This document shows, piece after piece, positions 1 to 9,336 of a DNA stretch of 35,968 bases. The first letter of the stretch is position 1. Each line of letters starts with the position of its first letter. The notes under the pieces were generated by a model. It saw only the letters and a list, made by a program, of their open reading frames with translations. It was not told where the DNA came from and searched no databases. The DNA comes from Methylococcaceae bacterium UBA4132 (GTDB lineage: Bacteria > Pseudomonadota > Gammaproteobacteria > Methylococcales > Methylomonadaceae). Both the position numbers and the translations under genes were made by a program. Location of the stretch: the NCBI GenBank assembly GCA_002380945.1, contig DFWO01000103.1:8004-43971 (forward strand), read 5' to 3'.

Positions 1-165
1 GTTCGGTATTTTTCCAAAGTCTTCGGAACTTTTCTAACTAAGTAAAGGATCGTTCGACCACCCAACGTTTAGGAATAACCGAAAGGTGTATAGTTCTGGT
101 ATTTTTTACACTTTGTGCATCAATGATGCAAAAGCTCGTTTTGACGTTGCGACTCTGTTTCGTAC
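1..165 (-). mobile_element. IS5-family transposase remnant (decayed)
   Basis: Read on the minus strand, this stretch encodes two blocks typical of IS5-type DDE transposases. One, around 105-130, reads IIDAQSVKNT. The other, around 35-80, reads IPKRWVVERSF and is followed by LEKFRRLWKN. The long segment that normally separates these blocks in an intact transposase is missing, and an in-frame stop (TAG) follows VVERSFT. This is therefore an internally deleted, non-functional relic that continues beyond the left edge. The family call rests on remembered motifs rather than a search. No terminal inverted repeat could be seen. Confidence 0.7.
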
Positions 166-344
166 GCACCTCGCTAACCTGATCTTTTTAATGCCTGTTC
201 TAGCAGGATCATGCCTTCTCCTAAGACAATTTTATATTTATTCAGATATAAAGATTATAAGATGGACTGATGCACGAAGCTCATCATATCACTCTCAAAA
301 AAATACGCTTTATTCCTCGTGACATTATACATAAATCCTCAATC

Positions 345-690
345 TTTCTGCATATCGCCTCCTTACATTCTGATGCGTTTGCCGAAGTCATGACCATATA
401 GGAAACAGGCGAACAGGAAATCGGTTTGGTGTATGCCAAAAATGTCTTAAAAGACATCAAAGCCACTAGCCAACGTGGCGCATACTGGAAAACGCAACAA
501 GACATTCGAGTCGAAAAATTGGACATTGGCGAAGATTTTACCGTGCCTAAAAAATTAGCCGCGTTACTAGCTAATGCTAAAGATGACCCGTTGCGTAAAG
601 CATTGATGACAGCAATATCATGGCTACTATACCCGAAAACCACGTTGTTTTTTTGCGAAGCTATCATTGTAACGCCTATAAAAAGCTAGG
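345..690 (+). pseudogene. broken ORF of unknown function
   Basis: A plus-strand reading frame runs from about 345 to 640 with one internal TAG stop near 400. The part after the stop (from about 405) is hydrophilic and looks like real protein, with charged stretches such as YAKNVLKDIKATSQRGAYW and FTVPKKLAALLANAKDD. It then runs into an unrelated tail. I do not recognise the family. The internal stop, the flanking insertion-sequence debris and the abrupt change near 640 suggest a gene fragment truncated by IS activity. A short functional ORF starting at 426 (87 codons) cannot be excluded but is less likely. Confidence 0.35.
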
Positions 691-1100
691 CGTTAAGAAG
701 CTTGTGTGGACATGGGTGGTATTCGAATACAGGATGTGTTTTGTCGCCATAAAAACACTGTAATTAGCACGCTAAAAAATCCGCTATACTAACTAACACA
801 AGTGAAGCCTATATTGATGACGTTATCGGAAGGGAAACTAGGCTAGGATCGTTCTGTGAGGCTGAAATAGATGAGTAGAGCTAAGAGGTAGGTCAGAGCA
901 GCGATGGTTATTATCGCCATTTATTATGCCGCCAGTACGGTATTGGCGTATGTTTTTGGCAGACGTAAAGATGACATTGTGAATATATTTACTACTGACT
1001 CTACCAACGCCGATGTGTTTTCTGCTGGGCTTGTGCAGAATTTTTTACCTAAACTACCGCCAAACTCCATCATTGTCATGGATAGAGTAGTTAGCAATAC
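690..1100 (+). mobile_element. IS1-type and IS630-type transposase remnants, joined
   Basis: Around 700-785 a frame reads GIRIQDVFCRH and KNTVISTLKN, resembling the helix-turn-helix region of IS1 transposases. Around 865-985, in shifting frames, it reads CEAEIDE and then VLAYVFGRRKDD, the IS1 catalytic-core pattern. The second block continues in frame without a stop into NADVFSAGL, FLPKLPPNS and IIVMD (about 1003-1083). That is the IS630-type DDE core around the second aspartate. The 70-codon open frame at 904-1116 is thus a chimera of two dead transposases and not a gene. Stops and frameshifts occur upstream of it. Confidence 0.65.
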
Positions 1101-1131
1101 TCCTTTTATTTTTTAAGATAAGTGACTCGTT

Positions 1132-2895
1132 ATGAACCTATCGTCTCCCTACGGGCTTAATGCCATCGCCTTGTTACTTTTCAGTAGCTTAGTGTCACCA
1201 GCAAATGCCGTGCCGCCACAAATACCGAATTCGGGTTTGCTGATGCGTGAAAGCCGTGAGATGCCTGAGTTGCCCAAGCAAAAATCTGAAGTGAACATCG
1301 AAAATACCGAGCAACAACGCCCGCCCATGCAGCGACAAAGTGATTTGCACGTTACGGTGCAGTCTTTTTTGTTTAGCGGTAATAGTCAATTTAGTAATGA
1401 CGAATTACAAACACTACTTACTAAATACAAAGGGCATCCTATCAGCTTCGATGATTTACAAGCTGCTGCTAATATCATTACTGACTATTATCGTAAAGCA
1501 GGTTATTTGATTGCCCATGCTTATTTACCCGCGCAATCCATTAAAAATGGCATTGTGGAAATTGTAATTCTCGAAGGGCATTTGGACGACTCACATTTAG
1601 AGGGCAATTCGATTGAATTGCTGGGTGATACGCGCATCAACAAAAACGTGCTACAGCGTTTTCTCAATACTAGTAAAAAAGGTGAATTAGTCACTGATAC
1701 GGATTTGAGTCACTTGAGTTTACTCATCAATGATTTACCTGGTATTGATAGTAAAGTGGTGTTGTCACCAGGTAGTAAAACTGGCACAACCGCCTTAGCA
1801 ATGAAAGTTAAAGAACAGCCCCTAGTCAACGGCTATGTGTCTACTGATAATCATGGATTATATTCAACAGGCTACTATCGCTTTGATGGCGGTCTTAATA
1901 TTAATGATCCTTTTGGTTTAGGTGATCAACTGTCATTACGCGCTCAAACTACCGATACGGGTAATTCTGTAGCGGGCTGGGCAAATTACAACCTACCTAT
2001 TAATGGCTACGGTACACGATTAGGGATTAATTTTTCACAACTGAATTATAGTTTAGGACGTAGTTTCACACCATTAGATGCCACTGGTCTTGCGCGTACT
2101 GTCGGTGCAAGTGTAACCCATCCTTTGTATTTAAGTCGTGATGCTCGCTTAACAGGTATTGCGCATTATGAACATCGTTGGCTACAAGACAATATTAGTT
2201 TTCCAAATTATGTTAACCCGCATAATGACCGTCAAATTAATCTGATGAGTTTTTCATTTTCAGGCAGTTTGTATGACAAAATCATTCCCGCAGGTGGTTT
2301 GACACAGGGTTTTCTTAATGTGTCAGCAGGAGATGTTTATTTCACCAATCAAATCGCCGCTCTTGCTGATAAAGCAACAGGACTTAATACCAGTGGCGGT
2401 TATCACAAATTTGATTGGCAGTTAAATCGAACTCAAAATATTTGGGGCGATACCCAATGGGGAGAGGTTAGTTTATACGCCAATTTCAGTGGACAAGTCG
2501 CCAGCAAAAACCTCGATAGCTCCGAACAAATCAGTTTAGGTGGTCCTAATGCTATTCGCGCCTATCCTGTCGGTGAGGGCAGTGCAGACGAAGGTTGGTT
2601 ATTTAACGGTGAGACCCGTTATAACTTACCAGCGATTTCAGCCATTCCTGGAAATTTTCAACTAATCGGCTTTACTGATACGGGCTTTTCGCGCATCAAT
2701 GCTAATCCATTGTTAGGTGACAGGCATAATTCACGACACCTGACGGGTTATGGCTTTGGTATTAATTGGCTTGGTACAGCAGGTTTTAACTTGCGTACTA
2801 GTTTAGCTTGGCGTGACGTAAGCACACAACCGACTTCTGATCCTAATCAAAGTGAACCGCAAGCCTATTTCCAACTCACTAAAACCTTTCAATAA
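1132..2895 (+). CDS. TpsB two-partner secretion transporter (ShlB/FhaC/HecB family)
   Basis: This 587-residue protein is the outer-membrane pore of a two-partner (type Vb) secretion system and would export the TpsA protein encoded 26 bp downstream. A signal peptide covers about residues 1-26, ending near ANA. A proline-rich periplasmic linker follows, then a ShlB-type POTRA domain (about 72-150) and a second POTRA (about 150-232). A 16-strand-type beta-barrel (about 235-587) makes up the rest. The conserved loop-L6 motif appears as IRAYP with Arg476. The C-terminus, LTKTFQ, has the aromatic residue near the end typical of barrel proteins. Length fits the family. The ATG at 1132 has only a weak ribosome-binding site. 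Its upstream region is transposon debris, so the native promoter may have been replaced. Confidence 0.93.
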   Translation: MNLSSPYGLNAIALLLFSSLVSPANAVPPQIPNSGLLMRESREMPELPKQKSEVNIENTEQQRPPMQRQSDLHVTVQSFLFSGNSQFSNDELQTLLTKYKGHPISFDDLQAAANIITDYYRKAGYLIAHAYLPAQSIKNGIVEIVILEGHLDDSHLEGNSIELLGDTRINKNVLQRFLNTSKKGELVTDTDLSHLSLLINDLPGIDSKVVLSPGSKTGTTALAMKVKEQPLVNGYVSTDNHGLYSTGYYRFDGGLNINDPFGLGDQLSLRAQTTDTGNSVAGWANYNLPINGYGTRLGINFSQLNYSLGRSFTPLDATGLARTVGASVTHPLYLSRDARLTGIAHYEHRWLQDNISFPNYVNPHNDRQINLMSFSFSGSLYDKIIPAGGLTQGFLNVSAGDVYFTNQIAALADKATGLNTSGGYHKFDWQLNRTQNIWGDTQWGEVSLYANFSGQVASKNLDSSEQISLGGPNAIRAYPVGEGSADEGWLFNGETRYNLPAISAIPGNFQLIGFTDTGFSRINANPLLGDRHNSRHLTGYGFGINWLGTAGFNLRTSLAWRDVSTQPTSDPNQSEPQAYFQLTKTFQ

Positions 2896-2921
2896 GATTG
2901 TTTAACATAAGGTAAGCCCTC

Positions 2922-5900
2922 ATGAATCACATCTATAGTAGTGTTTGGAACGAAGCCTTGGGTGTTTGGATCGCAGTGTCAGAAATTGCCAAAAGGCAAG
3001 GGCAAGGAAAACGCTCTGCTAATCGTCGCAAATTATTGGCAACCAGCTTATTAATTTGTTCAACACCGACGTGGGCATTACCCACAGGTGACCAGCTTGT
3101 TGGAGGGCAAGCTACCATTAGTACTCCTAATGCAGAGCAAATGCAGATTAATCAAGCCAGCCAAAAAGCCGTGATTAACTGGCAAGGTTTTTCGGTCGCA
3201 CCTAACGAAGCCGTCAATATTCAACAACCTAATGCCCATGCCGCCTTGCTTAACCGTGTAGTCGGACAAGATTCTAGTCAAATTCAAGGGCAAATCAACG
3301 CGAATGGGCAGGTCTACTTGGTTAATCCCAACGGTGTGGTGTTTGGCAAAACCGCCCAAGTTGATGTTGGTGGCTTAATCGCTACTACGCATAACATTAA
3401 AGATGCCGATTTTATGAACGGCAATCAACACTTCACCCAAGACGGTGATATAGGAAAAGTCGAAAACCACGGTACGATTAACGCTAAAGAAAGCGGCGTG
3501 GTAGCGTTAATTGGCGAACAGGTCACTAATACAGGCACGATTAACACACCTAAGGGAACAACTGCACTCGCGGCAGGTAAAACAGTTGACCTTGATTTTC
3601 AAGGTAATGGTCTCGTTGAAGTCAAAGTTACCGAAGCGGCGTTAAATGCACAAATCACCAACCAAGGCGCGATACAAGCTGACGGTGGTAGAGTAGTCAT
3701 GAGTGCTAAAGCCGCCAATCAATTAATTGATACGGTCATCAATCAAGAAGGGATTGTTAAGGCACGCGGCTTAGTCGAACGTAACGGTGAAATCATCCTC
3801 GATGGCGGTGACAATGGTATCACCAAAGTCAGTGGTACGCTCAATGCCAACGGTAATGGTGCGGGTGAAAAAGGCGGTAAGATAGTGGTGACTGGTGACA
3901 AAGTATTAGTGGACAGTACCGCAAAACTTACTGCGACAGGTGCAACTGGGGGTGGTGATATTCTAGTTGGTAGCAGCTGGCAAAACTCAGACCCAAGTAT
4001 ACGCCAAGCCAATGCAACTGTTGTTAAACAAGATGCCGTTCTCGATGTTAGTGCAACTGATACAGGCAAAGGCGGTACAGTGGTTGCTTGGTCGAACGTT
4101 CAAAACACACAATCGGCTACTCGCGCTCAAGGTACGTTTCTCGCCAAAGGAGGGGTTAATGGTGGTGATGGTGGACGTATTGAAACCTCAGGACATTGGT
4201 TAAATACTGATAATATCAAAGTGAATACGTCCGCTACGCAAGGCAATAGTGGCTTATGGTTACTTGATCCTTGGAATGTCACTATTGGTGGAAGTGTTGC
4301 ATCAGGCGATCCGTTTGCTAATCCATTTATACCGACTACGCAAGACTCCACTATTCTTGCCACAGACATTGCTGCGGCACTGAATCTAGGCAATAATGTC
4401 AGGATTACCACAGGCACAACTGGTTCCAGTGCAGGTGACATCACAATTAATTCATCAATAGCTAAAACGTTAGGGGGTGATGCCACTCTTACCTTACAGG
4501 CCGCCAATAGCATTTATGATAATTCTCAGACCATTAGCAGTACAGCGGGACGACTTAACATTGTTTTTCAATCAGATTCAGATACCACTGGTGGTGGGTC
4601 AATTCAAAGTTCATTTGCAACGTTTAATAGTAATGGTGGCAATATTACCTTTTCAGGGGGTATAGGCGGCACAGGGTATGCAAGAGCTAACAATATTTTT
4701 GAGTCTGGAATAGGACTATCTTACAACACGATAACGTCAAACGGTGGCAATATCATTATGCGTGGCATGAGTTTTAATGGAACCAATGTCTCAGGCGGTG
4801 GTGGACGTAGTGATGGTGTTTTCATTAGTGGAAATACCTCTATTGATTCAGGTTCAGGCACCATCAGCATAGACGGTCTTGCACAAGGACAGGATCCCAT
4901 TCTTATTAGCAATGGTATTGAAATAGGTGATTTTAGTACTGTAGACATTAGATCAGCTAATGGCACTACTAACGCAATTAGCTTAACTGGAACGGCTAAC
5001 TATACGGGTTTAACGGCGTTATCACCACAGGCACAAAGATATGGCATTCTTATGCAAAATGTATTCTCTGAGGGGCAAGCAGAAACAACCCTAGCCGCAA
5101 CAAATGGCGGTGGCATTACCCTGATAGGCAGTAGTAATGCAGATGCGGGCATTCATATAGACCCCAATGTTAATATTCTTGCCAATAGTGGCAAAATTAC
5201 TTTAGATGGTTCAACGACTGGAACAACACATTCTGCTGTTGAAAGTACAGGCATAATTGGGCAACAAGCGGGGTCATTAGTGCCTGTATCAAGTAGTAAT
5301 ATTGACATTATTGCTAATAGCCTTAATTTAACAACTTCATCGCTAGCAGGAACGCCTGTTGTTAGCGATAGAATAAGTTCAACGGGTATTTTGACCATCA
5401 GACCTAAAGCAACCAATCGTGCAATGACAGTGCAAGTGGGAAGTGGGAATAACAGTCAATTGTATGTCAATCTCTCATTGTTTGGTACAAACTTACCTAT
5501 TTCATCAACGTTCTCTAAACTGGTTTTTGGTTCATCTACAACTGGCATCATGAATGTGAGTGGTTTAAATTTTGACAACACATATAATCCGAACTTACAA
5601 GGTGTAGATTTGCTAACAGGAAGTAGCTTAACGCTTGGTGGTACAACTAACACAGTCAGAGGTATAAACAGAGTATTAAGCATTGCTGCAACGGGAGGAG
5701 GTGCAGTAACAAGTACATCTGCCTTAGATGTGAATAACCTTGTACTGAAAGGCACTAACTCAGTATTTACATTACATAACTCAGCTAACACTATAGACAC
5801 AGTAGCAGGCATTTTAGGTAGTGGCTCGTTGAATTTAAGAAACAGCAAAACACTGAGAATAGGTTCAATTAATGGTATTAATGGCATAGACCCAACAGGG

Positions 5901-8900
5901 ACTGGTTCGGTCACTATAGAAGCGTTAGGAGCCACCTCAGATATAATTCTCGACCAACCCGTTGTTGCTCAAGATGGCAATATTGTGTTGGCAGCAGGGC
6001 GAGATTTTATTAACAATGTGTCGCCAGTTAATTCAGGTATTGTGCTTAATGGGATAGGGCGGTATTTTGTTTACTCAAGCAATCCCGCTAACTCACTGGA
6101 AGGGATGAGCGGCTATAACAAGCATTACAATCAAACTTATACATCAGGAGTTATTCCTAGTTATGCCAGTGCAGGTAATTGGTTTTTTTACACCATCACG
6201 CCTCAATTATTTGTAGCCCCCGACCCAAAAACAATTATTTATGGTGATCCGCTGGGTACTTATACAGCTAATTATGTAGGCTTTATTGATGCTGATACCG
6301 CTACAACAGCGGGTATTTCAGGAACAGCTTTGTTCGATACATTAGGACCACTTTCACCTGAGGGATATTTTACTCTAGGTTTACACAATGCTTCTTATAT
6401 CTCTGGTTTATTAAGTAGTCTTGGTTACAGCTTTGCCGATAATATCCGCTCCGTTGACGAGTTGACAGTTATTCCACCATCTCCAGTCCACGAAGTAGTA
6501 CCACCTCCCGTTTTCGAGGTATTTATTCCCGATCAAGCTGTACAAGAGAATATTGCAGGCTTAATTACCTCTGTCAATACGAAGCCAATCATTACCTTTG
6601 ATCCACCTACCGTCTCTCCTGATGTCTCTGTGAATGATGTTACTGATGTGTTCGTAAATAGCGATCAACCGTGTAATGAATCAGACGATCAGTTGAGAAA
6701 TCCCTTGCTGCACTGTCAAAAACGCAAGGAAAAGAAAGGTGAGTACAACATTTTACCTGTCCTGAAAATAAAAAACAGTTCAGGGCGAGTCAAACATTTG
6801 GAGATGAGTGCTAACAAAAAGTTTGTCTCGCTATTGTTTGAGGATGGCTCGGTGAGAGTTTGGGACTTCCAAAGCGGCATACAGCGTCAAGTTGTTACTC
6901 CTAATAAAAAGCCAGCATTAATTGACATTGGTACGGTTAATGACCAAGGCGAATCATTGCAGATCGCCAGTAAAACAAGCATTGATGTTCACGATATTAT
7001 TAGCGCGATTGCCGATGAGAAATTAGCCATTAATGAACCTGACATTAGTCATTTCGCCACCTCTAATGATGGCAGTCTATTATTGGTGGATTTTGGTGCT
7101 AATGAATTGAGCTTATGGGATAACAAACAAAACAAAAAACTCTGGCAGCTACCTTACCAACGTGGCTCGGTGCGTAATCTAGCTCTCGCTAACAATAAAC
7201 GTTACGGAGCCGTGCTTAGCTATCAACTAGGTGCTTATGTAATGCCTTCTGATTTGCAATTAAAAAGTATAACAGATGCAGTAGACATTATTGATCTTGA
7301 TACAGGCAAAATCATCAAATCATTGCCGAACTTGGGTGAACAAGTGGTTGCTATGCACTTTAAAAATAACGATACCTTGCAAGTAGGTTTAGAGAGTGGC
7401 GAACTATTTGATTGGCACTACCTAAGTAACAGTCAAAAAATAGTCGCCAACTTTGCAGAATCGCTGGTCGCTGTCGATAATGACAAAGATACTTATGTTT
7501 ACCTACTGAAAGATGGCACACTGCGTGTCGGTGATGCTCAAGGGCATATTCGCTTAAGCATAAAAAATAAAGAAAATAAGGTTGAAGATGCAAGGCTGAT
7601 AGAAGACGGTAAAAAATTGCTAACGGTTTTGGATAATGGCGAATTAGCATTGTGGGATGCCACATCGGGTAAAAAAATGCTCCGTTTGTTCTCTACAAAA
7701 CAAGGCTGGACAGTCATGGATGCCTTCGGTCGTTTTGATAGTTCAGAAGATGCAATGGACAATTTCAGTTGGTTAGCCAATGAAGAAGAGATTCCTTTGA
7801 ATAGTTTTTCTGAAAACTACTATGAGCCAGGCTTATTAAGCAATGTCTTGCAAAATCAGGATTACTTAAATAACGATCCAGATAGGGTACTAGATGGAAT
7901 CAGTTTACCTCCTAAAATAACAGCCATGCTTGCAGAGCAACAAGCTAAAGGTGATAGCGTGGCAGTGCAGTTAGATGTGTATGATCGTGGCGGTGGTATT
8001 GATAGAATTAAGGTTTACCAGAATGGCAAACTCATCAATCCTGATAATCTAGTTACCTTACCAGAAAGCAATGCTGAACATCGTGCGATAACATTAGATG
8101 TTATTCCTAGCGCGGGTAAAAACACCGTTAAAGTGGTGGTCAGCAACGATATGGGGATTGAAAATAGTAGTTCTGAATTAAGTTTCGATGGCAAAACTAA
8201 AGCCTACACGTCTTCTTTACGTTTATTGACTGTTGGTATTAATGAATACAGTGATGTCAATTTAAATCTGGATTACAGTGTTGCCGATGCCGACTCTATT
8301 GTACAAGCTATAAAAATAGGCTCGAAAATAATGGTTAATACACATTTAATTAACGAAAATGCCACCAAGGCTAAAATTCTGGCAGAACTAAGAAAGTTAA
8401 GCCAAGGTACACAACAAGATGTGTTAGTTGTTTATCTGGCGGGACATGGTATGGCATTGGGTAAAGAATGGTATTTCTTGCCATATGAAACTACTCTACA
8501 ATCCACCCCTGAAAAAATTGCCGCAACAGGTATTACTGCAACAGAGTTGAGCGACATTTTTAAAAACTCAAAAATACAACATATCATGTTAATGGTTGAC
8601 TCCTGTTATTCAGGTGCAGGTATGGGGGCTTTTAGTAAATTACAAAACGGACAGCGTTATTTTACCCGTCAATTGAGTCGCACCTTGGGTATTACCGTAG
8701 TCACCGCCACAACAAAAGATGAAGAAGCGGCTGAGTTAAAAAGCCTAGGTCATGGATTATTCACCTATTTGATAACGCAAGAACTAGGAAAAGAAGAAGC
8801 GGCAGGCAATGCTACTGCTCACGGTGTTGCAGAAAGTATCGTTAAAACATTACCTGTCTTTTCTAAAAAAATGCTGGGGTCAAGCCAAGACCCTGCTGTC

Positions 8901-8954
8901 TATAAACATGGAAATGATTTTATGTTGACGGATATTGTCAATGACAAAAAGTGA
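2922..8954 (+). CDS. TpsA exoprotein: filamentous-haemagglutinin N-domain, MBG-like domain, WD40-like propeller, caspase-type peptidase
   Basis: This is a 2010-residue secreted protein. Residues 1-33 form an extended signal-peptide region with the usual WNEALGVWIAVSE pattern, cleaved after TWA near residue 52. The TPS/haemagglutinin domain (about 53-300) contains the NPNGV box at 135-139. A long Gly/Asn/Thr-rich beta-helix follows to about 1090, then an MBG-like domain (about 1095-1187, IIYGDPLGTY) and a Pro-rich linker. A cysteine pair lies at C1251 and C1265. A WD40-like propeller (about 1290-1605) has VRVWD, LSLWD and LALWD. An Ig-like segment (about 1645-1755) precedes a caspase/peptidase C14 domain (about 1766-2005) with AGHG (His1842) and VDSCYSG (Cys1895), the expected catalytic dyad. 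It should be secreted through the upstream TpsB. The substrate is unknown. A CHAT-type variant of the fold is possible, but the spacing favours metacaspase/C14. Confidence 0.92.
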   Translation: MNHIYSSVWNEALGVWIAVSEIAKRQGQGKRSANRRKLLATSLLICSTPTWALPTGDQLVGGQATISTPNAEQMQINQASQKAVINWQGFSVAPNEAVNIQQPNAHAALLNRVVGQDSSQIQGQINANGQVYLVNPNGVVFGKTAQVDVGGLIATTHNIKDADFMNGNQHFTQDGDIGKVENHGTINAKESGVVALIGEQVTNTGTINTPKGTTALAAGKTVDLDFQGNGLVEVKVTEAALNAQITNQGAIQADGGRVVMSAKAANQLIDTVINQEGIVKARGLVERNGEIILDGGDNGITKVSGTLNANGNGAGEKGGKIVVTGDKVLVDSTAKLTATGATGGGDILVGSSWQNSDPSIRQANATVVKQDAVLDVSATDTGKGGTVVAWSNVQNTQSATRAQGTFLAKGGVNGGDGGRIETSGHWLNTDNIKVNTSATQGNSGLWLLDPWNVTIGGSVASGDPFANPFIPTTQDSTILATDIAAALNLGNNVRITTGTTGSSAGDITINSSIAKTLGGDATLTLQAANSIYDNSQTISSTAGRLNIVFQSDSDTTGGGSIQSSFATFNSNGGNITFSGGIGGTGYARANNIFESGIGLSYNTITSNGGNIIMRGMSFNGTNVSGGGGRSDGVFISGNTSIDSGSGTISIDGLAQGQDPILISNGIEIGDFSTVDIRSANGTTNAISLTGTANYTGLTALSPQAQRYGILMQNVFSEGQAETTLAATNGGGITLIGSSNADAGIHIDPNVNILANSGKITLDGSTTGTTHSAVESTGIIGQQAGSLVPVSSSNIDIIANSLNLTTSSLAGTPVVSDRISSTGILTIRPKATNRAMTVQVGSGNNSQLYVNLSLFGTNLPISSTFSKLVFGSSTTGIMNVSGLNFDNTYNPNLQGVDLLTGSSLTLGGTTNTVRGINRVLSIAATGGGAVTSTSALDVNNLVLKGTNSVFTLHNSANTIDTVAGILGSGSLNLRNSKTLRIGSINGINGIDPTGTGSVTIEALGATSDIILDQPVVAQDGNIVLAAGRDFINNVSPVNSGIVLNGIGRYFVYSSNPANSLEGMSGYNKHYNQTYTSGVIPSYASAGNWFFYTITPQLFVAPDPKTIIYGDPLGTYTANYVGFIDADTATTAGISGTALFDTLGPLSPEGYFTLGLHNASYISGLLSSLGYSFADNIRSVDELTVIPPSPVHEVVPPPVFEVFIPDQAVQENIAGLITSVNTKPIITFDPPTVSPDVSVNDVTDVFVNSDQPCNESDDQLRNPLLHCQKRKEKKGEYNILPVLKIKNSSGRVKHLEMSANKKFVSLLFEDGSVRVWDFQSGIQRQVVTPNKKPALIDIGTVNDQGESLQIASKTSIDVHDIISAIADEKLAINEPDISHFATSNDGSLLLVDFGANELSLWDNKQNKKLWQLPYQRGSVRNLALANNKRYGAVLSYQLGAYVMPSDLQLKSITDAVDIIDLDTGKIIKSLPNLGEQVVAMHFKNNDTLQVGLESGELFDWHYLSNSQKIVANFAESLVAVDNDKDTYVYLLKDGTLRVGDAQGHIRLSIKNKENKVEDARLIEDGKKLLTVLDNGELALWDATSGKKMLRLFSTKQGWTVMDAFGRFDSSEDAMDNFSWLANEEEIPLNSFSENYYEPGLLSNVLQNQDYLNNDPDRVLDGISLPPKITAMLAEQQAKGDSVAVQLDVYDRGGGIDRIKVYQNGKLINPDNLVTLPESNAEHRAITLDVIPSAGKNTVKVVVSNDMGIENSSSELSFDGKTKAYTSSLRLLTVGINEYSDVNLNLDYSVADADSIVQAIKIGSKIMVNTHLINENATKAKILAELRKLSQGTQQDVLVVYLAGHGMALGKEWYFLPYETTLQSTPEKIAATGITATELSDIFKNSKIQHIMLMVDSCYSGAGMGAFSKLQNGQRYFTRQLSRTLGITVVTATTKDEEAAELKSLGHGLFTYLITQELGKEEAAGNATAHGVAESIVKTLPVFSKKMLGSSQDPAVYKHGNDFMLTDIVNDKK

Positions 8955-9336
8955 TGTGGTGCCTAAACAAGTAATACTGTATGGTTTTTAGCCAAGTTGT
9001 AATGGCAGATAAAATAAGCAATAGCAACGATATGGTTAGCGAGGTTTTTAGAAAACACCAAAGAATATCTGACTAATCGGGAGCCCCGTTGTCTAAGAGT
9101 GCAGTTAAATCACTCAATGTGATTTTAGTTAAGCCGCTTTATTTAACCCACTACCCTGTGTAGGTTTTGTACTACTCTTAACGGTTTGTTGCGTGATTGC
9201 TACGGTGTTGTTGCTAACAGCCCCATTACTTGCAAGTCATAAAATGACAAAATTTGTTAGTTGATGATAACATTAGCTATTTAAAGTTAGCTGTTTTTGT
9301 TCAATTTATACTAAATTAAAGAGTAAGGGGGATATT
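8955..9336. other. intergenic region with a possible transposase tail and a weak hairpin
   Basis: No gene is seen here. On the minus strand about 8965-9070 reads LANHIAIAYFICHYNLAKN, then a stop. This resembles the C-terminal end of a DDE transposase, where HYN-type motifs are common, but the match is short and unproven. A 7-bp inverted repeat, AAATCAC/GTGATTT (9107-9113 and 9119-9125), could weakly end tpsA transcription. A TATACT box at 9307-9312 and a purine-rich GTAAGGGGGA just upstream of 9337 probably serve nhaD. Confidence 0.4.
9307..9333 (+). promoter_or_regulatory. candidate -10 box and ribosome-binding site of nhaD
   Basis: TATACT (9307-9312) matches the sigma-70 -10 consensus at five of six positions. 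A strong Shine-Dalgarno-like AGTAAGGGGGA ends about four bases before the TTG start at 9337. No convincing -35 box was found at the right distance, so the promoter is tentative. The ribosome-binding site supports use of the TTG start. Confidence 0.4.

Noticed and set aside
904..1116. 70-codon ORF as a real gene
   Set aside because: It is composed of remnants of two transposase families and has damaged upstream sequence.
5456..5935. 159-codon minus-strand ORF opposite tpsA
   Set aside because: It is a composition shadow of the repetitive exoprotein, with no domain, start site or ribosome-binding signal of its own.
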